Assembly (NCBI GenBank): GCA_021234155.1
Contig: JAJEKV010000023.1
Location: forward strand, 3,068,243 to 3,132,242
Source of the DNA: Isoetes taiwanensis
Lineage: Eukaryota > Streptophyta > Lycopodiopsida > Isoetales > Isoetaceae
Length of the DNA: 64,000 nucleotides
Reading direction: 5' to 3'
Shown here in pieces: positions 11,777 through 23,600 of the stretch (position 1 is its first letter; every line of letters starts with the position of its first letter). Below the pieces are notes generated by a model. That model searched no databases and had not been told where the DNA came from. It was given only the letters and a program-made list of their open reading frames with translations. The translations under genes and the position numbers were made by a program.

Positions 11777-13567
11777 CAGGCAGGATGGAGGCCACTCAAC
11801 CATAGATCGTATCTTCACGTTGCGGACTTTGGTAATGGACAGCAGGAACCGTCGGCATGATCTGTATTGCTGCTTCATAGACTTCGCCAAGGCTTTTGAC
11901 ATTGTGCCTCGGGAAAAGCTATGGGCAAGATTGCAGCAGCTAAACGTCCATGCCGAACTGTAGAACGCGGTGTATAGGTTATATGAGACATGTACCGGCT
12001 GGCTGCAACCAGCGGGACGACCATTCGAGAGCAGTATCGGGGTCCATCAAGGGTGTCGTCTCACTCCTACACTATTTGGCCTGTATATTGATCAGCTGGA
12101 GAGCTGGCTCGCAGATAATGGAGGCACTGGGGCCCATCTGCTACACCAGATCATCTGGCAGCTAATCTATGCTGACGATGTGGACCTCCTAGCACACACT
12201 CGGGCAGACATGCAATGCCATCTCGATGCTCTGCACACGTTTTGCCAGGTGACTGACATGCGTGTTAACTTAGCCAAAACCAAAGTGGTTCTGATATCGT
12301 CCGCACGCCAGCCATCGCCTCCAATCCTCACTTATCGTGGCCAAAATGTTGAAGTGGTGTCCGCTTACAAATATTTGGGGGTGGAGTTCTCGTCGGCCAT
12401 GAACTGGGACAATTCTAGTCGATTGCGAGCTGTAGCAGGTTGGAAAGCACTCTATGCAATATAGAACAATAGCCACAAGGCAGAGCTATATAATTGGGCC
12501 TACCAATCGCACCTATTCAAGACGCTAGTAGAAGTTGTGCTTTGTATGCTGGTCGAGGTCCGGGGCCCGCTTTGATTTCCCCTCGCCACTTGGAACGACT
12601 TGGAGCTTGAGAGAAAGCTTTTTTGGCATGAGCCTTGGGGGGTGAAGTCCATCCCATACGAGGACATTTGTGCAGTAGAAATCGTGTTTCTTTGCCTCTT
12701 CAAAGAGGAGCCCCTTTGACGCACACATCGTCTACTTCCGGAAAGGTGGTCGCACGATGGACGATATTCGTCTCCTCGCCATACACTATGGCAATGGGGC
12801 TCAACGCTGCAGTAAAACTTTATTTGGGCGGAAAAGAGCTTCGATGGCTGGTGATGGAATGTGCAGGAGCACAGGTGCATCCAAGTGCAAATGGAGGCGG
12901 CATCAGCTGCAGTCTCGGCCAGTACCTTTGACGATGCTTCCTCAATAAGTTATGTAATGTCGGCACTTTGAACAGTCAAGGCGGCACATTATCGATTACA
13001 TAGATCCTGTGTTGGGATGTGGGCTCAGAACGCTACCGGCGCACTCATTTACCCATGAAAAGCGCAGATCCATTGCCTCTATTCGCATTGCAGTGCACAC
13101 CATCTCGGGATTGAGGCAGGGGATATGGGTTGGGGGGAGCGTCGGGGAGAGGCTTTGTCAACGCCGCCAGGTTGGAGCTGTGGAAGGCGAATGCCACATC
13201 CTTCGAGTTGCCCTAAGATATGATGACATTCGGACATGCGCTGGTTGATCTGGCCAGCCTACATGAGATGAGATGAAGGTTGGGCTCATACATTCAATAG
13301 ATCATGGATCGCCGAGATCAAATTGGCCCTCAGGCACTCACCTGATGCATGTACATATTTCTGTCTATATTTGTACTTGTTTTTGTATCTCAGACAATTT
13401 AACAACAAGCCTATTCTGCACGATTTTTTTCCCCAAACAACCCTTTAGAGGCGGAGAGGTGGGTTTTTAACCGGGTAGTAATATACTTTGCTGCGCCGCC
13501 GTCACAGGTCCCATAGGCCAATTGGTCTCCATGGACGATAAAAATTCTATTCTATTCTATTCTATTT
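11777..13567 (+). mobile_element. 5'-truncated LINE with reverse transcriptase and ATTCT tail
   Basis: The copy starts inside the RT at GGHSTIDRIFTLRTL (Q-x-G-F/G-x-x-x-S-T motif), runs through DFAKAFDIVPREKLW, and reaches the catalytic IYADDVDLLAHT near 12163. The main frame is open from 11970 to 12464 (164 codons). Beyond it the C-terminal part is frameshifted. The 3' region has a stem-loop (AACCC/GGGTTTT, 13434-13468), then CCCATAGGCCAATTGGTCTC, and ends in ATTCT repeats at 13543-13567. The structure shows a non-LTR element reverse-transcribed from its 3' end. Stops (for example at about 11960) make it inactive. Confidence 0.85.
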
Positions 13568-14349
13568 CGGTTTGATCTTCCCAACCAACCCGATGGTAGC
13601 CTTTCCAATTCTCCTAGTGGTACCTTCTCCCTGCCTCTGTTTCCGCATGTATCTTAGGTTGGTTTTCAAAGAGATGCCTATGAGGGTTTTATCGGTGTTA
13701 CTCTTCTCGGTAGTTATGGAAATGAGATTTACCTTCATTACGCAAGATTAGATCGTAAATCTGTTCTTGAACCTCGAGGTAGTTAGTTGTTGAGTTAGTT
13801 TTTCCTATTTGGCATGAGCCCTATTTAGTTGTTCTACTTTCCATTTCTCTCTATCAGCCTACACGCATCTCTATCCTCTCTAGTCTTAAAGCATCAAGTC
13901 CCACTCACCTTCCATCTTCCCGCCCATCTTCTCCTTGTGTTCTTGTTTTCAATTGAAGTTAAAATCTCATGTGTTGGCTCTATGGAGCATATGGTTGATT
14001 TTTGTTTAAGGCCCTCATGCTTGGTTGTAAGGCCCTCGTGCCTAAAAGTGGGGCACTCGTGCCTGGATGGAGGTTCTAATGCTGCCCAACATCCTAGGGG
14101 TTCTTAATGTAAATTCTAGTGTGATTTTGTAGGCAGCTAGAGAGTGTGTCATCTATAGTTTGAACAGAAGTTGCAGATCCTAAGCACAAGATGAGGATAT
14201 ATAGTAAAGGCATTTCAAACATGAATTCTTCTTTAACTTCATTATTTTAGCGCATTCTCATCAACAAGGCTAGACAACATGAGAGTATTATTTTATTAGC
14301 ATTGAAGAATTATTATTTTATTAGCATTAAAGGAATGATCCTATAATAG

Positions 14350-14406
14350 TCAGGATTTTTCCTTGAAAATCGAAAAGGGCGAAGCTTTTAATCCCAGCTA
14401 TGATGG
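14350..14406 (+). repeat. LINE 3' stem-loop relic
   Basis: TTTTTCCTTGAAAATCGAAA, GGGCGAAGCTTTTAATCC matches the conserved 3' stem-loop block of the LINE copies in this window, without the rest of the element. Confidence 0.45.
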
Positions 14407-15130
14407 TTTCATTTATCATATAAACATGAGCATGTATCTTCTATATGTATCTTTTGGTAGCATTTATCTTCTAGTTGGTTTTCAAAGAGATGCCCGTGAG
14501 GGTTTTATCAACATCTATCTTTTGGTCGATATACAGATACCTAAGATTAAGATAGTTAATAATTGTAAACTATGGAAGCATAACAACTTTGCAAAAGGAA
14601 GAATGCAAAGATCCTCTCAATTAGGTAGGATGGTCCTATGAAAAAGGTATTGAGGGCATAGGTTGTTGTTACGTTCCCTTTTTGGCATGAACAGATCCAG
14701 GTGGATGTCTATAGCGGATGGAGAAACAAAACAACAGACTTGGATCCAAATCTGATGGTAAAAATAATGATCTTAAGTGGTAGCATGCATGCAAGTTTTC
14801 ACAACCTTTCCTTTGCGCGCTGAGTATGTTTTAATACGTACTAGATACATTTAAAGCCTTATAAGTAGCATTTTGCCCTCGGTTGGCCCAAATGAATTAC
14901 TGTTTTTATAGTCACTTGTGCAATGCTATAGCAATAATATACAAAAGTAGGAATTCTTTTGGACTTCAAAAAGGTTGAAACTATATATTAGGGCTCTCTT
15001 TCTGCAACTATATAAGTATCTATAGTCTAGACATGTAATATGATCATAGCCAAATCAGGGCCTGTGATAATGCTATCGATCCAAGCAGCAGATTGGGATT
15101 CTTTGGCAAGATGAGCATCCATGCATTGCA

Positions 15131-15156
15131 TGCATCACATGCATGCATCACATGCA
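15131..15156 (+). repeat. Perfect 13-bp tandem duplication, CATGCA cluster
   Basis: TGCATCACATGCA occurs twice head to tail. With flanking bases it gives five CATGCA hexamers between 15120 and 15156. Confidence 0.8.
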
Positions 15157-15408
15157 TTTTTGGGCAGCTCATCGATTGGGAGATCACTATTTATTGTGGA
15201 GTTCTTCTTTGGCTTCTCATCGGTGCTTTCTCATCTCTTTGCAGTTCCCTTGTTTCCCATCCTCCTTTCTTAATTTTGTTATTTATGTGAATGTTGTTTA
15301 TTAAAATTGTCGCATGGCACGCGTGGTTTCTCCTGAAGTGTGGGATTTTTATGGGAGTATTTTAGCAGCCTTATGTTTATCTAAGCCCCTTGTCGAGGGC
15401 TTATTACT

Positions 15409-15632
15409 AAGGTTTTTCCTTGAAAACTCGAAAGGGCGAGGTTTTTTAATCCAGATGATAAGGTCTTGGTAGGTATAACATCTGTAGCAAGCATTTTTAC
15501 TTTTGGGGTCCAGATGATATAACTGGATATTCATGTTTCTTATTTTTTATGGGTAGCTTGTAATATGTAGCTATCTACTGTATACCAATGTAGAAAAACT
15601 GCTGAGATGAATAAAAATCCTATCTATCTTTC
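15409..15632 (+). repeat. LINE 3' end relic with CTAT tail
   Basis: TTTTTCCTTGAAAACTCGAA then GGGCGAGGTTTTTTAATCC is the same stem-loop block. It is followed by about 170 bp of divergent 3' leader and AATAAAAATCCTATCTATCT at 15610-15630. The tail repeat (CTAT) differs from the ATTCT of the larger LINE copies and resembles the SINE tail at 54.88 kb. Confidence 0.45.
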
Positions 15633-15997
15633 TCATCTTGCAGCAGTTCTGTTGTTTCTTTTCTATGATCTCATGCAGAGGAGGGGCTTCTTCTTGCATG
15701 GGTTGACCTTTGTTGGCAGTTCTTAGCCTTTTTTCTAACTTCCTCTATCTTTGCCTTTTGTCCTGCGTGGGACAATTCTTGACCTTCACCTTGGATCTAG
15801 TTTATCGAAAATTTGGAAGTTCTGTGGTATTGGAATATTGTTGTATCTTGCATTTGTAGCACAAGAATATAAAGTACTTACAGGAGGAGTCTCAACTGCA
15901 TGAATTCTCACAATTTTATCATGAATGACAAGGCAACCATTATCAACTATTAAGCTACTAAAATGCATTCTTCATGACAAGTTGCGATCTGGTAATC

Positions 15998-16590
15998 TGT
16001 TTGGGGTCTGGGTTCGGGAACTCCTGCAAGACAGCCCTCTGTGAGGACCCTTGGATCAAACAGGAGAATCCAATAGCTGTGTCACGTGAGATTTGCAAAA
16101 GAAACAAAGGAAAGGAAGAGAGAGAGAACAAAAGAAAACAATGATAACACAATGATAAGAACAAAACTTCTTGATATCAATGATGATACATGAGCTCTCA
16201 CAATAGAGAGAAACTGAATGGAGATAAGACCAAAAACTCATCTAAAACTCGAATGCTAGCTCTACTCATATATATAGTACAGTGGCCTCTTGCCCAATAT
16301 AGACAGTCTGTCAGATCTCGGTGCCGACTCCTGGAAGGAGGCCTGATTTGTAGGAATACTGGCGGTGCCTCTTGAAACGCCTGAAATGACGCCGATTGTG
16401 ACTTGACGGACCTGTCACCGTCTCGGCCTCTTCTTTTGACGCGTGGCTCGCCGCTTGCTCGGCCGCTTGGTCTCCGCTTAGTCTTCTATTTGGGCCTTGA
16501 CGACCGACCTGGACTCGATTGTGGCTCCTTGTTCTTGACCTGGTCCTCCGTGTGCATGAATAGTCCTGTGCCGGGACGCACAGACTAACA
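15998..16590 (-). repeat. 3' LTR (same family as 2527-3112)
   Basis: 593 bp. On the minus strand it runs from TGTTAGTCTGTGCG to CCCCAAACA, including the TATA box, the T-rich region and the ATCAAACAGGAGAATCC block seen in the other copies. Confidence 0.85.
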
Positions 16591-16603
16591 CTCCCCCACC
16601 AAA
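16591..16603 (-). other. Polypurine tract
   Basis: GGTGGGGGAG abuts the LTR start on the minus strand, the expected primer for plus-strand DNA synthesis. Confidence 0.65.
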
Positions 16604-16619
16604 CGACATTTGAGGATGA

Positions 16620-19353
16620 GAAAAGGGGAACTGCTTTGATATGAAACCAAAGATCTGAAATTCATCTTGGCGGGTATGAGGATGGGGGCCATTATGATAG
16701 TTCCCAATGAGATCTTGGCGTGCCTGGAGAGCTTCAGGAGTGTTGAGAGCTATTGCTGGAAGAGCGTCAATGAGAAAGCCAGAGTGCACCATTTCTTCCA
16801 AGGCACGGTGTGCTTCAGCAGGGACATACTGGCATTCCATGAGAAGGCAAGTCCAAGACCAAGGCAATCGACCGGCCGGTATTCAAAGTTGCAATAATAG
16901 ATAGGGCGCTCGGTTGCCAGAGAACTCAAGAGGAGGCACTTTAAGGCAGACAAAAGCCCGCTTGTCCGCGGAATGGAGGGATCCGGGAGGTGGCAAAGAC
17001 GCTCCAAAAAGAGATCAAGGCCATAGGGCAGCGTGAGTGGGCGCCCCGCCAACCACGCCATTGGGGATGAAGATCCAATTTTCAGTGTGCTCCAAAGTAG
17101 CATTCTCCCAATTAGAGCATCGAACAAAACGCGGATCCCATCTAAGATCGGTGGAGACCTGAGGAGGTGTCCACCCAGAGTGGCGGCCCAAGAACTTAGT
17201 CTCCCAATTAGAGCGTCGAACAAAACGCGGATCTCATCTAAGATCGGTGGAGACCTGAGGAGGTGTCCACCCAGGGTGGCCATCCAAGAACTTAGTCCAA
17301 AAGGGAAGACGCCAATCCGAGGTGAGATACCTGGGGCGTCTTTGGGCACCCAAGGAAGCATCACGGAGATTGAGCCATGCCCGTATGTGGGCTCTTGGAG
17401 CTGCCCCGAATTCACGAACAAGGTCTGCATCAAGAGCTCGCACCACCGATCCCAATCAGAACGAGAGCATGGTATAGACTGGAGGAGTAACCCAACCCGT
17501 GGGTATAGTCTTGCTGTCGGAATGGGCACGCTTGATTGATTGTAACCTCCAGTGTTTGCATATAAAGTTGTGCAAGCGGAAGATCCTCGGGATGGGCTAA
17601 ATTCTTACGCACCTATTCTAGCGTTTACGCTTGCCCACGGAGGTAAGTGATGAGCAAGCTCGGACATGTATTCCGTGCAAAGAGTGTTGGACCGATCGGG
17701 GATCTGTAAATACGGGTTGTTTTCCAACAACCGGTGAGCATGAGGGTTGCCTTGAAAAATTGATGTGCCTCATTTCTCGAACTTATCTTGTGTATCACCC
17801 GGATAGAAATCATGAAAAATATAAGCCATAGGCTGAACAAACGGAAGATGACCAAATCGGAATCCTCACGATGGATTTGATCAAAGACTAAGAGGGGCAG
17901 TAAGCCTTTGTCTTCTATGGAAAGGTCCGACCATATCCTCGAGAAAATCCAGCTACGCCTGGGGCTGCGCGATTAATCTTGCCGTTTGCCGCGTCACGTG
18001 AGAGAGAAAAAAGGTGGCGTCGGGCAACCACATAATCCTGTGCTTGGAAGGGGTACAAAAGTCCGTAGGAATGCGGAGAGCAATATCAATATATACCTCA
18101 TGTTGACTCTGGGCTTCTTCCGCAGATTGAACAGCTTGCTGGAGTTGATGTAGCCAACAATTCTTGAATAGTGGATCGAATCGAGCTTGTTGATCAGCAA
18201 AGCGGTGCTAGTCGGGTCCTGTTTCACCTTTAGAGATTCATGGCCAGCGTAAAAGAGCCGGCTTCTGTTGAAGCTTATCTTCAAGGGATTGAACTTCTGT
18301 GGTGGCAGCGTGGAGATCCCTGTGAACTGCTTTCGTGGCCTCCATGTAAGCTTGCATGCCATTCATGAAGGTTTCTTGCGGGTCCTGAAGCTTAAGGACA
18401 GCTGCTTATACATCCTGCTGATATTGATACAGGGCCTGTCGAGAAGGTGGAAGTGCGAGGCCCTGTTGGCGATTAGACTGTGATGTCTGAGAAACATGAT
18501 GAGAATTGGAGTGTGTGGTTTCCGTGGAGGAAGAGGAAACAGAAATAGGTTTTTCTTGAGTTCGAGCTTGGCCAGGAGAAGGACGAGGGCGTGAAGTCTC
18601 AGCCTGGAGGTTAACAGGAATGGGAATGGAGTGTTGGTGGGTGGATGCTTGAGAAGTAACATCTTTGAGTGGAGGGGGAACGAATTTGGGTATAGGGACA
18701 CAATGACGGATGATGGCTTGAAGGTGAGCACCTATGGTAGATTCATGGCCCGAAGAAGGTGATGCTCTGATGCGATCAATTTCATGAAGGAGGCGGAGGA
18801 ACAAAATTTGAGGCCAATCAATGGAATGAGTGGAATAGATGGCCACGACAACTATGTTGAAAAACCGCTTATTTATGTGGGTATTCTTGATGGAATACCC
18901 ATAGAACTTTCGCCACAGAAATTTGACAAAAAGATCATGGGACTTGGCAATGTTCGTCAAACGATGAGTGTTGGCCTGATAAGGAGTTTGGCCATATTTA
19001 GAGACATCCTGTTCCTGTAAGGCAGCCCAAGATAAAGAAGGTCTGTGAAGAGGGACTTGGAATACCTGAGAAAGCAGAACTGGGGTAAGCAAAATTGTGG
19101 TCTGATCGACCCTGGTGGCGTATCCGTCAGTGGTGTTGATCATGTGAGCAATAAACTGCCTTAGTTGATTCGAATTTGGGGCAGGGAGTTCCTGCCTAGA
19201 GAATTCATACAACCCGTGGCGTTCTGCAACAGCACGACTGGGACCTTCCAAAGCATCGCGAAAGGTGGGAGTGAAAAAACTGACAGACTCAAAAAGAGCC
19301 GGATCCCTTGGAGCAGTATCTTGAAGAGTAGGGAATTTTGGTGAAACAGCCAT
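16620..19353 (-). pseudogene. Unknown retroelement-borne protein, about 900 codons, frameshifted
   Basis: The first 315 codons (19353-18406) are open and start MAVSPKFPTLQDTAPRD. They include a segment reading TTILLTPVLLSQVFQVP, loosely like the plant-transposon protein domain found beside Athila-type elements, then FLWRKFYGYSIKNTHINKRF and a Ser/Thr-rich tail. A frame with coiled-coil character (QAYMEATKAVHRDLHAATTE) follows near 18300. Later blocks, in shifting frames, read PMAYIFHDFYP, LLENNPYLQIP, SDWRLPFWTKFLDGHPGW (near 17320) and FLIDALPAIALNTPEA (near 16750). All these blocks recur in order in the copy at 61.5-64.0 kb, so this was a real coding region. Function unknown. The frame is now broken in several places. 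Confidence 0.6.
17105..17296 (-). repeat. 96-bp tandem duplication inside the unknown coding region
   Basis: Two adjacent 96-bp units (17105-17200, 17201-17296) differ at only a few bases. The length is a multiple of three, so the duplication keeps the frame. The other copy at 62.0-62.1 kb has a single unit. Confidence 0.8.
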
Positions 19354-19440
19354 GGCAAGAGACGAAGGAAGGAAGCGCTAGAGCGGATTGAAAGAAGTCG
19401 GAGGGCGGAGAGCGGAAGACGAAAACGAAGTAAGGCGAAA

Positions 19441-20690
19441 AGGTTTTAGGGCTCACAAGTTGTGGCGAAGGGGCATGATGAGAATGAAACCGGAACCGTT
19501 GATGGTGCCAGGTGGCAGCAAATCAGAAAAAGGTGCTTGAGAGGCAAAAGTTTGGCGAAGTCCCAGAGTAGTGAAGGGAAGGCAGATGAACGGTGGAGAT
19601 GAAACGTGAATGAACGAGGGGATATGACAGCTGGGCGAAAGGTACAAATATTTATGACCGACGGGCGTGAAAGGAACAGCACAAACAACTGAGAGCAACT
19701 AGGACTGGTTTGATAAAACCTTGAAGACCAAAGCAAAAAGAAAAACTCGTCTGATCAAAACAAGACTGCTCTCAAGGAAAGATCTGATTGAAACCTATAT
19801 GCAGCCACAACCAATACGCCTTGTAGAAAAGGATTTCTCCTTGGAAAGCAATCTACATACCCCTGCAAAGCTGCAAGTAGTTGGAAACGTTGGAGGCAGC
19901 ACTGAACAACCCCGAAAGAAGAGTCCAACAAAGAGCAAAAATGAACGAAAAATACTTACATGCTGGCTAAAGTACATTAGCGAGATACAAATTGGGAATC
20001 GAGTGGGTTGGAGAAGAATTGGGAATCGAATGGGTTGGAGAAGAATTACCTGACGCTTCAAAACAAGAGAGGAGAGAGATGCACGTAGGCTGATAGAGAG
20101 AAATGGAAGGTAAGAACAACTAGATAGGGCTCATGCAAAATAGGACAAACTAAATCAACAACTAGCTAGCTCAGTAGTTCAAGAACTGTATTTACCATCT
20201 AATCTTGCAGAAACAAAGGTAAATCTCATTTATCTAACATGTTGCTATATTGCATAGGTTGCATCTTGGTAATATAAATTCATTAACAATGCATTTATTT
20301 CACAATGCAAACTTTAGGAATTATTATATCATAAGTGTTAATATAATATGCATTCCAATATAATATAGGGATCTATCATCAACTCATATATAATTCAGTT
20401 TCATTTTTTGAAGGTATTTTGTTTGCGGCTATTTTGTTTGAAGCTATTTGGTGGTGACACGTGTTTATTTTGTTTGAAGCTATTTGTAGAACCTAATAAA
20501 TGCAGTGACGTACGCGTGGTTCCCCTTTTCTTGCTCTGCACTCAAGCATTGCGCTGCAACAAAAACTCCGTCCCCTGTTTCTTGCTATGCAAGCAATCCG
20601 GGCATTCACGTATATACGAAGCGTGCCCACTCTGCTCTGCTCCAATCGATGGCATTCGATTGCTCCCAGGTAAGTCTACTCTTACTGGAG
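19441..20690. other. No gene; leader-like and AT-rich sequence
   Basis: 19441-19700 is pyrimidine-rich on the minus strand. It includes AATATTTAT at 19648-19656 (ATAAATATT on the minus strand) about 300 bp before the ATG at 19353, so it could be a promoter and leader for the unknown ORF. 19700-20400 has nothing recognisable. 20413-20490 contains three imperfect copies of TATTTTGTTTGAAGCTATTT. Confidence 0.4.
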
Positions 20691-20699
20691 ATGGATGAA

Positions 20700-23600
20700 G
20701 GCTGCTTTCGAGGGCTCGACCACGGCCTTGAGCGGGGGCCATGAAACATTTGGAGGAACAGGTCGAGAATAACCGAGAACCCGGTGCGGGGATTGGCATG
20801 AGATACAATCCTCGACATCCCATGTGCTCAAAAAGCGGTTGGCGGTGGAAAACAGCGGGATTCTGAACATGGAACCCGCATGCGCCGTTAGAAAGCGGGC
20901 TTAAGCAGCCCACTTTGAGGGGCAACGGGATAAGCGGGGCCTTGGCCGACTTGCGGCTTCGCGTGGATTCCCTCTTCACCACCGTGGAGACTATGGCATC
21001 GCGACAAGCGGGGTGTTGGCGAGGATCTGGTGGCAACTATTTCCGCCTCAAGTCCGGAAGTGAGGGGTATGCCACCGTGATACAAAACGTCCGAAAGCCA
21101 TCGTTTAAGCCAACCCGGTGAGCTAAGAACCCAAGCAGTAGGGCTGAGGCATAAGATCGGGGAGATCCAGAGCTCAAAGCAACCATTGCCCGACAAAGGC
21201 GGTGACCTCCGTGCTCAGTCCATGAACACTGCGGCAATTGCACAAATGAGTTGGCCAGCGGCAGAGATTCCAACAGAGCTAGGCTCGACTCCAGCAGCAG
21301 GCCGCAACCACGAGGACAGCCAAGCCGCCGACGTGCCCCACGGCCCGCGTCATGCAAACAAAGTATTGCGAGGCGCGCCACCTCCTCCATCTCGCACACC
21401 ACACCGCCCTCGCGGTGAGCACACTCCCACCAACAAAGGCGTCACTTTGGGACAGCTAATGTTGCCCCTCGACTCGATGGAGCGCTTAGCCCGGTAGGCG
21501 CCAACGCCATAATGTGGTGGTGCGTGGACTCTCGAGGAGGCAGGAGAAGATCTCACCAAGCTTATGGGGATGAGATCCCATCTCAATGGCATTCCCGACC
21601 GTGGTACACATTGCTAGAAGCGAAGCCGCTTCAGGGCTCAACGCCTGACAGACGCGTGTTGTCACCTTCACTCTTTCACGGTATTACGCGAGTACGAGGA
21701 GGCCATCCCGCCGTAGTAGACAAACTGAAGGGGATCGCTGCGTATGTTGACCAGATCTCACTTCGATGCAGCAGCGGGAGTCCGGCGTAAACGGCCCAGT
21801 CGTGGACGTCCCGTCAGAGAGGGGGCTGCGTGCCTTGTCCGGGGCAAGCATTTTCAGGCCGGGCGTACCGAGGTAGCCGAGGCAATGCGCCGTCCGCTGC
21901 TGCCGCCGCCGCCGCTGGCTAGCTGCTTCGCGGCTTCCTCGCCCACCACCTGGGCCGCCAGCGCCGCAGACACCGGCCCCCCACAACCGGGCGGATCATC
22001 GAAGGCCCACATCGAATGCCGCCAAATAGGAACCGTACCGGATGGTGTCTTGAACCGGCGGGGCTTCCCCGGCAGAAAAAGAAGAGAGTCTCAACTCTAT
22101 TGAACGGATATGGATCTCATTTTCCTCATGGAAACATGGGAGCATGCGGGGGCCTGAACTACTGCACCTCCTAGGCTATCGCATTTCACCGGTGTTCAAT
22201 GAGTGCACAGCAGCGGCGAGGGCATGGCGGGGGTTGCTACTACCACGTGCAACCTTGAGGCATTTTCGGTCTCGTTGCACAAAAGCAGAACGCCAGTACA
22301 ATCGCTACTTGTGGGTGGTGCGTGCAGCATGGCGGTGGCGACACTCTCCTCATAGCGGCATGCTACTTTCCACATCTTGAGAGCAACTTTTATAACACTC
22401 ATTGGATGTGGATCGATTGAGCCTTATGTCGATCTATATGATGACATACAATGCACAAAGCGGTTGGGCGGGGTTATGTTGTTTGGCGACTTTAATGCAT
22501 ACGGGGAGGCCGGCGCGGTTCCAAAATTTGAGCCCGGCGAGGGGGCGTCTTGCGGTTGAACCCCTTGAGAGGTGGCTTTGGTCAAGGATATCGGATAGCT
22601 GAGCCATGGCGCTATGGCAGGCGATTCTTTTGTTCTTTGGGTAGTATCTTTGACCTGGTTATCTGTAATGGGTTGGTGCAATGGCCATCTTCCATTTCTT
22701 TGCACTTGTAGACGGGGAGAACCAAGGGGGCGGTGTGGTGGATTATCTGGCGGTTGAGGAAGCGGGCACGCACTGGTTACTCATTTTTCCATCGGGACAA
22801 ACACTCCGGGGCGCAGGAAGTAGACTCGACCACCGCTTTTGTTCATGCATCTCGGTGGGAAGCTCCCGTGCACCCACGCCTCAACACACCGGGTGCCCTA
22901 CAGCGCTGGACTACGGCCGTCACGGGGACCTATGCCCAACAAGCTTGAGCATGATCCGCCCGGACCTGCTGCAACTCCCCACACTTCAAGAACACCGCCC
23001 GGTGACTCACCGCTTCGACGGCTGCAGAAAGATGCTTTGGGAGAGGCGCCACGGCAAGCCTCGCACCACCACCACCTTCCCCCATAGCGGATGGTTTGAT
23101 GATGAGTGTCGGGAGCTCAAGCGCACTTTCCTCAAGTCAAGTCGATCCCATCTCAAAGCCCACAGGCCATCGGTCCAATACCGTTGCCTTTCTCAAGAAC
23201 AAGAAGGCGGATACCTGTGAGCATCGAAGCAGGATGTTTGGTCTCCGGACCGCACCCTAGGACATGCGGAGAAGGGTCTTGAGCAAGCACCCGCATTACG
23301 GGGAACATCACCTCGGAGCAATGGGTACGATACTTGCAATTTGTATGACCAGCTCGGGGGCGGGCACCCGATCCCTCCGGATAGGCATGGCTCGGTTATC
23401 ATAGAGGGGATGTCATCATGGGCTTTGGCCGCCTAGCTAATGGAAGGCGGCTTGATTTAGATGGCATGCGCAGAGCTTACGAAATGGGACGGGCCTCCAC
23501 GGGTGCACATTCTCCGCGGCATTGTTCAATAAAGCATTGAGAAGGCTTCCCTACGCCAATGGACCACTACTAGAAGTAGTGCCCATATACAAAGCGAGGG

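Larger units (their letters stand above)
13568..15997. other. Intergenic, with LINE 3' relics and local repeats
   Basis: No gene is seen. A 30-bp phrase around TTTTCAAAGAGATGCC occurs at about 13664 and again at 14480, as an old direct duplication. Three imperfect copies of AAGGCCCTCGTGCC lie between 13999 and 14075. The two LINE 3' relics and the CATGCA-rich repeat are listed separately. Confidence 0.5.
15998..19440 (-). mobile_element. 3' portion of an LTR retroelement with an unknown coding region
   Basis: Read on the minus strand, a coding region (19353 to about 16620) leads to a purine tract (16603-16591) and then a complete LTR (16590-15998) of the same family as the gypsy LTR at 2527. 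No gag, protease, RT or integrase is seen upstream, and no 5' LTR is found to the right, where only about 300 bp of pyrimidine-rich leader-like sequence occurs. It is therefore either a 3' fragment of a gypsy element whose post-integrase slot encodes this protein, or a non-autonomous relative. The LTR is followed by GATTA, identical to the bases before the 2527 LTR. Confidence 0.7.

Noticed and set aside
20542-22103. Long open frames on both strands in the GC-rich part of the LINE
   Set aside because: Low stop-codon density from GC richness; neither strand shows a recognisable domain, and the frames overlap each other.
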